This document shows positions 1 through 10,000 of a DNA stretch of 64,000 bases, one piece after another. The notes beneath the pieces were generated by a model. The model was not told the origin of the DNA. It made no database searches and saw only the letters and a list, made by a program, of their open reading frames with translations. The stretch comes from Atherinomorus stipes (taxonomy: Eukaryota > Chordata > Actinopteri > Atheriniformes > Atherinidae), in assembly GCA_023101725.1 (NCBI GenBank), contig JALJCO010003008.1, positions 682,001-746,000 on the forward strand. The letters are read 5' to 3'. The position numbers and the translations under genes are program-made. Within the stretch, counting starts at the first letter, position 1. Each line of letters opens with the position of its first letter.

Positions 1-1204
1 TTATGAACAAAGACATCACAAGAGACAGAAGCTCATGCAATGTTGACACCATTTTTTCTTTTTTCTATTCAAAGTTTGAAGCTGTATTCTGTGTTTGTTT
101 TTTTGGCCATCCTTGTTATTTGTTTCAGCCATATTTTTAGTAGATTTCAAAGTTTTAAAGTTGATGTTCCTGTGGTGGATAAATCATAATGCCCTTTATT
201 AATTGCTTTCCGCTCAATACTGCATATCAATCTGTTACTAATCTGTCACTTATTAGATGGTGATTTTGATTTATGTCCATGCGCCGCAATTTTTTTTTTT
301 TTCTGTTTTTAATCACCACATAAATCGTATGTAACTCTGCATGCTTTAACTGAAGAGACGGTGGGCAACAGCAAGCAGCACTATACTGCTGTCAAGAAAT
401 CCACTTTGTGGCTCCTTTAAACTAGCATAATTTAACTTTAGCCATTTATGCTACGTACGTAACTGGCAACGTCCGTTTCATGCACCGCCCTGCATGGCTG
501 CCTTCTTACTTCCATGCATCTTCTGGGTTCCCATGGTTCATACACCAACAAGCCCCTTGAAAACGCACCAAATTACGTGCATAACCGATGCAGACCATCT
601 ACGTATCCATCTTCTGCATCGAGCATAAACGGGCCTTAAGGCCGTGCCCACTGTGTGACATTATGATGTCTCTGGCAACTACTTGATCTGCAGCAGACAC
701 AACAGAAGTGCTTTTCTAATTTTACACAAGGAATGAATATTCCAGCATTTTCAGCTTTAATATCATATTGGTATTGGTGTCAGCCAAATCAGTTGTAAAA
801 TATCAGCATATCAGATATTGACCAAATTTCCATTGTTGTGCATCCCCAGTGAAAATAGTCCAAGAAGCTAAAGCATGAAGCTAATTTTTTTATAGCTTTA
901 CTGTAGCCATCTTTCCATAGACTCTTCCTTATGGAGTCTTTTTTCACTCATTTTCAGAGTAAAATTCTGGGAAAACAAATATAAATTGAAAGTAAAAATA
1001 TTACTCTTCAGCTATTCAAAAGGAAGGACTCCAAAACATATATAATTTTAAAAATGAATAAGTAAGAATTTGGTTTTAGGCCAGATGTGCAGAATTATGG
1101 TATGTTCACCTTCTGGTTTGTACCACAAAATTACAGAAGTTGGAGATTTAGACGTGGTTTTCCAAGAGTCTCTGTTAACCATCAGGTTTCCTGTTTCTGT
1201 GCAG
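1..1204. other. Non-coding sequence upstream of gene A exon 2 (intron 1)
   Basis: No exon is recognisable here. Exon 2 of gene A begins at 1205 in phase 0, so this stretch should be intron 1, and the signal-peptide exon must lie before the window. In the paralogue gene B intron 1 is more than 5 kb long, which fits. The stretch is AT-rich and contains part of a hAT-like repeat near 745-852. Confidence 0.5.
745..852. mobile_element. hAT-like non-autonomous element, one end only
   Basis: The stretch is rich in ATATCAG/GATATT words and ends in GTGCATCCCCAG. The same words and a matching end (ATGCATCCCTA) occur at the right side of the element at 52557-53338 inside mindy1. This looks like a solo end or truncated copy of that family; a matching left end was not found. 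Confidence 0.45.
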
Positions 1205-3003
1205 ATGTTGGGCAAACTGTACGTCATTTCAGGCATCGCTGAGCATGAGGCTTTTAAAGGCATGCTGAAGTTACTCGACAGCTCCTGGATGGAAAACACA
1301 AAGTCACCATCCAGCCCTTCTGAAGTTATTTTGTATGAGGAGAACAAGATGTGAGTAAGCTTTACAAGTACAGAGTATCAAAACTGAGGTACACAATTTT
1401 CCCTGTATCATGATCAAGCTTCATGCGCAATCAAAGCACAACCTGAATTGATTACTACTGTAACCACGGGTGGACAGTCCAGGTCCACCCGTTATTTTGA
1501 CTTATCTCTTGCTCTGTCCCTTTCTATCTTTCCTTTCCTACCTTCCTCTGATAACTTCATGCATTTTTTTGCTGAATCAGCCATGGTGCACATTGAAAAC
1601 AGGTCTCAGTCAGGATGCTGCTGTAGCTGCTGTTCCAGAAATGTGCATATACATGTCACTGTGCAATCAAAAGGTTTAGGAACAAGTTTTAAGGTCATAA
1701 AGTCAGATAGATAGTGGATCTGACAGATATACAGTATATTACTAATTATTATTACCACAATTATCTGTAAAAACTGTAAAAACCTGTAAAAACTCTGTTA
1801 TTAGTCAAACCTACTGAAACCAAATGCCATCAGTCTCTGTTCTTCACGTGATAAAAGGCTGATTTGGTTATTGTTCCAATATGGATGTACAAAAGTCGCC
1901 AAGATTTCCGACTTGATCTATTAATTTTAACATTTCTGGCTCAAACTGGGCTTTAATCTTTGGATGCTCATGGCTGCACACACTGCTGCTGGACATTAGA
2001 ATTTCCCCTAGAGGGATGAATAAAGTATTTCTAGATCTATCCATCTATTTCTGATTTATCTATGTTTAGTTATTAATCTGTAGTATTAACTTGACTAAAG
2101 CACACAACAGTCAACTGAAATTTACTCAAACCAGTTTGAACGACTTCTGTCCTTATGAACACATCTTTAATTTTGACAGGAATGGAACCTGCATAAGTTC
2201 AAGATCAAATTTGACCATTGAAGGCAACACTGCAAGTGCAAAACGTAAGTTTCTGGAGGTTTCATGTTCATGACAGACACAAACACAGTCTGCTTCCATC
2301 AGGTTTTAATCACCTCCAGGTTTTGATATGTGTCAATTCAGATTCATTGAGGCTTAGTTCATGTTCAATCCTTTAAAGAAATAATATGAAATAAAAGGTT
2401 GTGATTTTGTGATATACTTTTACCTGATTGTAAAAGTTTTCTGTGAATGTGGGATGCTAAACTTTTCAAAAGTATATTTGTGACATTTGTCCTCAGATCC
2501 CAACATGTCGTGGACACTCCACGTGCTGCCGAGCTGCAGTGGGTGCCTGGTCTTAGATGTAAACTGTACTGTAAAAAATGCCCAGCAGTTACTTCAAATG
2601 ATGCAAATGAGTGGCCTCACTGATGTAGATGAGATCAACAGTCGCGCGCTGTATCTGATGGGTACGAAGGAACCACTTAGAGAAGAAATTCCTCACATTA
2701 AAAGAAAAACAACATACTCATGCACTTCTTTTGTTCTATGTTTCCAGCCTCTGAGGCGACTGTAAAAGAAGAGAATCTGGAGCATTTCAAGAAGCAAGCA
2801 AGCTGCCTCGGCTTCTCTGGAGAACTAGACTTTACCTACAACCCTGAGAAAAGTGCTTCACCCTTATTCTCCTGTTTTAATACTGAAACCATCATTAACT
2901 GATAACTGATTTTTCACAGAACTGATTTTCTCACCTGTTTGTCTCTTTTTCTGCAGGTTTCTGTAAAGAAGGCGAAGGCATCAGGATGCCGTACTCCCAC
3001 TAG
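1205..3003 (+). CDS. Gene A: secreted lipocalin-like protein (TBT-bp/PSTBP type), 5' partial
   Basis: Exons seen: 1205-1350, 2180-2244, 2497-2661, 2748-2852 and 2957-3003, all with GT-AG borders; they encode 175 residues and a TAG stop. The signal-peptide exon is outside the window. Exon lengths of 146, 65, 165, 105 and 47 nt match gene B almost exactly, and intron phases after the phase-0 start are 2-1-1-1. Conserved cysteines lie in GTC (exon 3), CSGC (exon 4), ASC (exon 5) and FC (exon 6). The lipocalin GxW signature at the start of exon 2 is replaced by GKL. The family is known from fish as plasma or mucus glycoproteins that bind hydrophobic or toxic small molecules (tributyltin-binding protein, pufferfish saxitoxin/tetrodotoxin-binding protein). 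The ligand of this member is unknown. Assignment rests on similarity to B and, more distantly, to D and E. Confidence 0.72.
1990..2065 (+). mobile_element. Rex1-like LINE 3' tail fragment
   Basis: A short stretch reads like the 3' end of Rex1-type LINEs in fish: AATTTCCCCTAGAGGGATGA, then AATAAAG and CTAT-rich repeats. It sits in intron 2 of gene A. A similar end occurs near 44318-44352 and, in reverse, near 36200. Confidence 0.45.
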
Positions 3004-3090
3004 AGTCGCCATCCCTCCTCTTTTTGTTTATTGGTTTCTCAAGTAAAAGCATGTGTCATATGAAACATATACTTCAAGCTTGAACTGAGA

Positions 3091-3096
3091 AATAAA
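3091..3096 (+). terminator. Poly(A) signal of gene A
   Basis: A canonical AATAAA lies 88 bases after the gene A stop codon. It is the first such hexamer downstream. Confidence 0.6.
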
Positions 3097-3469
3097 AGAA
3101 TTAAAAGATTATTAAACTTAAAAATGCTCTGTCCAGAAATTGTTTTTTGCCTTCCTTCTTTCAATACATAAGACTTATTAGAATACATAGGACAAGGGTT
3201 TTATACACTGAGCCAACAGCTCAGCTGACGGCTGATTCAACAGAGACAGCACATATAGCTACTGTATGTGTAAAAGGTGGTCTTTTACCGATACCGGCGA
3301 CTGCAAGAGGAGGGGAAAGAAAGGGACACCATCGCAGGTAGTGGTTAAAAACAAATAAAAGCTTTATAAAAGAAATAAAAAATAAATAAAACTACTAAAC
3401 TAAAAAGTAATAAAAATAATCCTAAAAGTCCAACTAAAAAGTGATAAAAGAAAAGGATAAAAAGGGGCT

Positions 3470-3960
3470 AAAAGGGCTTGCAGTGGCCGGCGTCTCTCGG
3501 CTCTGTCCCGGGTCCATGGCGGCCACTCCTCCCAGGAGCCGCACTCCTGGCCATAGGCTCCCACGGGACACCACCGCCGCTCTCTGGCCCGGGCAGTCAC
3601 TCCTCCGGGCGGCCGCACCTCCGGCCGTAGGCCCTCTTCAATGGGTCCACGCCCTCTGACCCCCAAGCCACTCTTCAGCGTCTTCTTCTGCCGCCGCCGC
3701 TGCTGCCTCGAGCCCCCTGCCAGGGGACTGACATCCTCCCCCGGCTGCACCTCCTGGTCCCAGTCCTCTCAGCTCTCCCCAGTCCTCCCTTCTGTTGTCC
3801 GCACACCGGCTTTTATCCTTCTGCTTCCAATTAAGCCAGGGAAGGAGTCCTTCTCCCCAGGTGCTGCCAAGCCGCAGGCGGGACCTTCTCGAATAACACA
3901 GTGGGCGCCACAAAGCATGATGGGAAATATTCAGTTGAACCCACTCCAGGACCAATTACA
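3470..3960. other. GC-rich island, possible solo LTR or repeat
   Basis: This stretch is strongly GC- and CpG-rich (GGCCGGCG, GCGGCCGC, CCGCCGCCGC) inside otherwise AT-rich DNA. On the minus strand a TATA-like ATAAAAG lies at about 3811-3818. Open frames occur on both strands but none resembles a known protein, as expected of GC-rich DNA. It could be the regulatory part of a retroelement transcribed leftward or a stray CpG island. No target duplication or LTR border was identified. Confidence 0.3.
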
Positions 3961-4314
3961 CAATTCCCGGATGTTTCAGCAACACTCCCGAGTTATAAAT
4001 CTTACTGCGCCGTATTACATCCACACAGCCATAATTTTTCACCACAGCAGAGTTAATTGAGTCAGAACCAACACTGAAACTTTTAACACCAGAAAATTAA
4101 CACGTTTGAATTTGCTGAGTAGAAATAAGGAATGCTGTAATAAATCAGTATTAAGTTTAGTTTTGCTTGAAAATACATAAAAACAGGAGGTGAATAAATC
4201 CATGAAGAGATAATTATTAAATGTTTACTATAACACACCATTAGGATGAACACAATAATTAAACCAAAGGGAAAATAATATGATTATTGAGTAAGTGTGA
4301 TCATGTAATCTTGA

Positions 4315-4854
4315 AGGTAGAGTCCGGATTCCCCACTGAAAACAACAATAGACATGTGCAAGTGAAATCCATCTCAATCCGCACCTTTGGCCATCTACTC
4401 TCATGTGGTGGTGAGTTTGTTTGCAACTCCCTCTCCTCTTGGCTGTAATTTGCTTTTCCCCTTTGTTTTGGTGTGTTCGGGACGTTTCTGGGTGGAGATT
4501 TCTGTATGTATCGTCAGCCAACGACAGAGCTAAGGTAATGATACTGTGTGGGGATAAGTTCATGATTGGAGAAGATGCCAGTCACTCAAATTCTTGGGGG
4601 GGGGGGGGGGGGGGGGATAAACCACAGACGCAGCAAAGAAAAGGAAGTACTCTGCGGTGAAAAGAGCTTTAGATAGTGCACATTGGAAAACCAGGGTTAT
4701 TATTGGTTTGGCTTTCACCTGCTTCCAAGCTCTGAAGGAGAGGCTTGAAGCTGAATAGGCTGAGACGATGCAGCCATTAGCTCGAGGGAAGGGGCTCTCA
4801 GTTTGAATACTGTTGTTTAAAGACAGAAACGGGGAGGAACTCCGGACTCTAACT
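4315..4854 (-). mobile_element. TTAA-flanked non-autonomous DNA transposon, family 1 copy
   Basis: The element starts AGGTAGAGTCCGG and ends CCGGACTCTAACT, an imperfect terminal inverted repeat, flanked by TTGA on the left (decayed TTAA) and TTAA on the right. Its interior is the reverse complement of the copy at 58018-58545; shared blocks include the part around the CAATCATGAGCTTATTCCC word. No transposase frame is present. It carries a run of 21 G. Confidence 0.7.
4596..4616 (+). repeat. Run of 21 G
   Basis: An uninterrupted guanine homopolymer interrupts the family 1 TTAA element. The sister copy at 58018-58545 has a T/C-rich stretch at the equivalent place, so the run is a secondary expansion or a sequence error. 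Confidence 0.8.
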
Positions 4855-4904
4855 TTAACATGAGAATACAGTGCAGGACCTCTTGATGGGTCTATGTGCT
4901 GTGA

Positions 4905-4972
4905 GTTAAAGAGACTTGAGGCAAGATTAAGGAACGAAACTCACGACTGCCGCAACTGGCACTTCAGGTAAA
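4905..4972 (+). repeat. Solo end of TTAA-flanked element, family 2
   Basis: After a TTAA at about 4907 the sequence AGAGACTTGAGGCAAGATTA and the next 45 bases match the left end of the element at 41932-42909, including GGAACGAAACTC and CACTTCAGG. Similarity stops after the CTTCAGG word, so this is a fragment or deleted copy. Confidence 0.55.
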
Positions 4973-5335
4973 GAAGGTTATGATATTGTAACCCTAGTTA
5001 TATTAACACAGGCGGAGCCCTCTACTGGACTCTACTGGGTACAGTAGGCGAAGCCCGATATATGTACTCCCTGCCGCGGGAGAGGCTCCGCACACTGATC
5101 ACGCCAGCTACCGATTAGGTACCAAGACCCAGTCACCACTTTATTAATCTTAGCCACATATGGAGTGATGACAGTTCAACTTCATCCCAGTTAGCAGCAT
5201 TTGGCTAGACTAGGTGAAGTTGTGGCCTAACCCCGCAGGGGTCTCAACTATGACCACCTGTGCACCTCACTGATGTGTCCAGCAGAGCACAAACTAATGC
5301 AGGTGCATGACACCTTGTGGGGGTCAACTCACTTC

Positions 5336-5926
5336 TCAACTTTGCAACTCTTCGTGGCACGATGAGATGGCTGCAGCGTAAACTTTAACAGTCGCGTGAG
5401 ACATCCCTCTATCCACCAAAAGCTGTAGAAAGGAAAGAATGTCCCCCACTGAACATGTCAGTGGGTCCACTTTCCTCCCCTCGCACCAACGCTGGAAACC
5501 CAACCACTTAGCCCTGTAACAGGCAGTGGTAGAACCAGCCCTAGCTGCTTGGATGGTACTCACTACCTGAGGAGTCAAACCAGCCCGAATAGTCTGTCCC
5601 TTTCGGGGGCCAGACGAGAAGTGGCTGACCCAGAGTCGGCATCGTCTGAACCGCGCCTGCCCCCTGAGACAGTGCCCCCCCTGAACTGGGAAATGGGCCA
5701 CGGTGGAGCCACCAACATTGTGGCCAGCTGCGAGAACCAAGGAGCTGACCGCCAGTTGGGAGCCACCAGAATGACCCTCAGCTGCTCCACCCTCATTCTT
5801 TTCAGAAGCTGGGGAATGAGACAGAGGAGCATAAAGCAGCCTTCTTGGCCATTGAGCATGTGCAAACGCATCCACCCCCAAGGATGGGTGGCCCTGTGCG
5901 GCCCGTTTGAGTTGAAGGAAAAACAA
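5336..5926 (-). mobile_element. DIRS-like retrotransposon fragment (tyrosine recombinase part)
   Basis: The minus strand keeps an uninterrupted 196-codon frame. Its N-terminal part (HPSLGVDAFAHAQWPRRLLY) resembles the end of the RNase H region of DIRS-type elements, and its C-terminal part (GDILSFLQLLVDRG, then ATVKVYAAAIS) resembles the core-binding domain at the start of the DIRS tyrosine recombinase. The catalytic recombinase half and the reverse transcriptase are missing, so the piece cannot move by itself. The surrounding 4980-5330 and 5936-6250 hold repeat-like sequence that may belong to the same insertion. Confidence 0.7.
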
Positions 5927-6199
5927 AGCAAATAGCGCTTATTTGGAGAAAGGTCAAAACAACAACGAAACACAATTAAAAAATGTGTAGACAGAGATGA
6001 AGTCGCCTAACAATAAGAAGCATAAAGATTTCCACTTACGGAGTCCGGTTTTCTTCTTCTTCCACCTTCTCCATCATTGATAAGTGGTTCTATTGAGGAG
6101 CGTTGCCCCCTAGCGAGCAGTTGTTTAAACATGGTGGTTTAACCACATGGTTTGGTCCGCTTCAATTACAACAATTTGAACGCAAACTGAAGCAAAGAA

Positions 6200-6290
6200 A
6201 GGTGTGAAATTCTTCAGAAATCCCCGCCCCATCGGACCGACTCCCTGGACAATCCTGGTGTGAACGCACCCTTAGACTCAGCAACTGTGT
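6200..6290. repeat. Possible transposon end (GTGTGAACGCACCC)
   Basis: The motif GGTGTGAACGCACCCTTA near 6258-6275 is typical of ends of fish non-autonomous DNA transposons. No partner end was found nearby. Sequence from 6290 to the gene B promoter shows nothing else recognisable. Confidence 0.25.
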
Positions 6291-6919
6291 GGCAGTAGCA
6301 TGCTGTATTGAACATTTTATACAGGTTGCAGACCATTACAAAAAAGGAAATATAATCTGAGTAAAAGACAACTGTGTCCCAGAGCTTTATGTCCAACAGC
6401 GTTCATATCTGTTCAAGCTGTTCCTACAAGGACTTCATGTCATAATTCCTGATCATCCTGTATTGGGGGTTTACCATTTTGTGACCTTTTTTCCCCAAAT
6501 AAAAAGTAAAACAATAGTTTTTATTTTGCTCTTTGAATCATACACATTTAAACATTTATTTACAGGTTTTTGAGTTTAACCCACTTATTGTGAAGTTTTA
6601 CCTTTCTTATGTCAGATGATGTACTGGAACATCAGCAGTCCGGTTGTCTGCTAGCAGGTTTAATCTGTATCCGGGGGCTCAAAAGCTGGAGACACTCCGG
6701 TCATTTCAGTGTTTGGCAAAGGGAAATTAAACATACTGGTAAATGATTAATACATGAATTGAGTAAAGTCATTGCGAAATCCCATCAAAGCAAAGCAAAG
6801 AGATATGCGTGGACGTGGGTTGTCATTTACATCTGAAATAAAAGAAAAGCAGAAGACTACAAACAAAGAAATCATTTTTCATCCAACTACTGGAAAAGGT
6901 TGGTAATTCTGTCTGATGG

Positions 6920-6926
6920 TATAAAA
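6920..6926 (+). promoter_or_regulatory. TATA box of gene B
   Basis: TATAAAA lies 114 bases before the gene B start codon, predicting transcription from about 6945-6955 and a 5' leader of roughly 90 bases. No other TATA box is nearer to the ATG. Confidence 0.65.
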
Positions 6927-7039
6927 GTCAGGCAGCTTACTGTAACCTACGGCGTGCAGAAGCTTCTCAGCTCAGATGTTCTTATATGTTTGTTTGTTTT
7001 TCTTCTTTTCACAGTTTAACTCTGAAGCCAACCAGGATC

Positions 7040-10000
7040 ATGAATCCGTGGCTGAGTCGTCATCTCCTGTTTGCAGCCCTTTTTCTGAGCAGCTCAGCTC
7101 TGACCCCTGAAGAATGCCAACCTCTGGTTACACCTCGGTCTCTGGTTGATCCTTCAGTGGTAAACCTCTTCTCTATTACTGGTTTGGCTGCAAGTATTAA
7201 AAGGAATGTCCTTGTGTATTTCACATCCATCTCTCATGTTTATATTAACTTAGATTTTTTTATTTACTGCACACTTACTGGCCACTTTATACATGCATAA
7301 TAACACAAATAGCTTTATGGCAAATACGTAATGTATTTTGAAATATTATCACATTTAAAACAACTTTCAAACTGAGCATGAAAATGGAGATGAAAGGGGA
7401 CTTAAGTGACTTGAAATGTGGCATGGTCTTTGGTCTGCGTATTTCAGAAGCTGCTGATACTGGGATTTTCACCCACAACCATTTCTAGGGTTTATAGTGA
7501 ATGGTCTGATGAAAAGAAAACATCCAATGGGCAGCAGTTGTCTAGGCCAAAATGCCTTGTTGATGTCAGAGGAGAATGGGCAGACTAGTTGGAGATGATA
7601 GAAAGTCAACATTAACTCAAATAACCTCTGGTTAATCAATAATGATATATGTTCAGAGGGAAATGGGGGCGAGGGGCAGGTAAACAGAAAATTCTCACCT
7701 TTTCATGTGACGTCCATCTTAGTCCTAGAGGCCAGAATACAGTTTTAAAATATATTTGTTAAAATAAGTAGGTACTGCATTATGTCCAAAATTGAGGAAA
7801 AAAATGAAACTGTAAGGTACAACCACTGGGACAAATCTTCAATCTGATATACTGGTTTGGAAAAATTAGCAGATTAATGGTGCAGAGGCAGAGCTCCCAG
7901 CATGCACAGGGTCAATGAATGAGGTTTTATTTTCAGTACTGTTTTTTCTAAAGTAATGTGTAGTGAATGATTCATTTTTATATCATTAACCGTGTTTATA
8001 TCAAATTTTATTCAGCAAGGTTGGGTTTCAGTGAATAAAAGTCACTTTGTGTCACAACAGAGCTGGGACATGTAGCCAATTTTATGATTGGAAAAAAAAT
8101 CCATTTAATTACCTGTTATTTGAAAATATAGTCAGATTACTGTAGTGAGTTACTAAGTAATCCGTTACTGGCATCACTGCCTACATGCTCCTGATCATGT
8201 CCATTTCTTTATGACCACAGAGTAGCATCTTCTGACGGCTACTTCCAGCAGGATAATGTACCATGTCACAAAGCTCAAATCATTTCCAACTGCTTTCTTG
8301 AACATGACAATGAGTTCACTGTACTTCAACAGCCTTCACAGTCACCACATCTCAATCCTAATGAGAATCTTTGGGATGTGGTGGAACAGGAGGTTCTCAT
8401 CATGGATGTGCAGCTGACAAAACTGCAGCAACTGTGATGCTGTCATGTCAATATGGAGCAAAATCTCTGAGGAATGTTTCCAACACCTTGTTGAATCTGT
8501 GCCATGATGTTTTAAGGCAGTTTCTAAGGCAAAAGGGTCCAACCTTGTACTAACAAAGTGTATAAAGTGGACAGTTTCATATCTAAACATTTTTCATGTG
8601 ACCACAATCAGCATCTTCATTGCATCACAATGGCCTTCATTGATCAAATGACTGTACGATGAAAATCTGTGCGTATGACCATTTCCACATAAGACTCGGC
8701 ATTTATCAATTTGGACGTGATCGTAGGATACGATCAAATCTCACGACTGCTCGTGAGTTGTGCACTCAAGTTTGAGTCAGTGAGGTCTTGCAGCGCAGCA
8801 CAGCAGAACATGAAAATATTTATTAATCAAACCGCAAACCATAATTTAATCATAAGTATTCACATATCCAGCACTAAGAATGAACTCATTTGCAAAGAAA
8901 AAGAAAAAGGACAAAAGGGAATGTAGAATGTATTCCCAAAAATTACAAAAATAGCTGTAACTGAATTTCATTCCTCCATTAATCTTAACATATTATTAAA
9001 ATCATTAACATGTTATAGTTTTAGGAGACAAGTGTTTTGCACTCTTCATGCATCTTATCACTCTGGTATTGGTGAGTCCAGTGTGTTCTGCGAACTCTTA
9101 CCTCCTGACTATTCATATTGTAACATTCTAGGGCTTCGGGGCGGGGGGAAGGAATTGCGACTGTTTATAAGGGGAAATTTCCCTGTAAACAGATCATACC
9201 AACATGCCTTTTCTCCTCTTTTGAAATGAATTTATTTGAGCTGTGCTCCGTCGCTCGGGTGGTGTGCGCTGTTATCTATAGACCACCCAAGTACTGCAAA
9301 AATTTTATCAATGATTTTGGAGAACTTTTGGCTGAAATTATGCCAAAATATGACAAAATTTTAGTTCTTGGAGATTTCAACATCCATGTGTGTTGTTTAG
9401 AAAAATTGTTGACCAAAGATTTTATGAATTTGCTTGATAGTTTTAATCTTTCACAGGCGGTGTCAGGTTCGATGCACGAAGATGGTCATACTCTTGATCT
9501 TGTTTTATCATATGGATTTAATGTGTTGAATTTGAAAGTCTGTTATGCTGTGTTTTCAGACCATATGCCTGTTGTTTATGAACTGCCACTGTCTTGTCAT
9601 GTTAACGACACTTGGGTCCTAACGCGGTGCTCTCGGTTTGTTAACCTGTCCACTGCGGCTCAGTTCGCAGCTGTTTTTTGCCAAAAATTTGAGTCTTGTT
9701 CCAATATCAGTATCGATAGTTTCACATCTCGTTTTAATCATGCCTGTAAAACCTCCTTGGATACAGTGGCCCCATTGAAGATAAAATGTGTTTGACCTTG
9801 CCATGAGCCTTGGCTAAATGGCATCACTCGTGCTGCTAGGCGTCTGTGCAGGAGAGCCGAGCGTAAATGGAAAAAAGATAGGTTACAAGTGTCTTTTCAG
9901 ATACTAAGGGAAAGCTGGCAGTCTTATCAAAGTTCTGTGGAGGCTGCTAAAGCAAAATATCTTTCTGACTTGATTGACTCTAACAGACATAACCCCCTCG

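Noticed and set aside
3400..4060. Overlapping frames on both strands in the GC-rich island
   Set aside because: GC-rich DNA has few stops; the products have no recognisable domain and are low-complexity.
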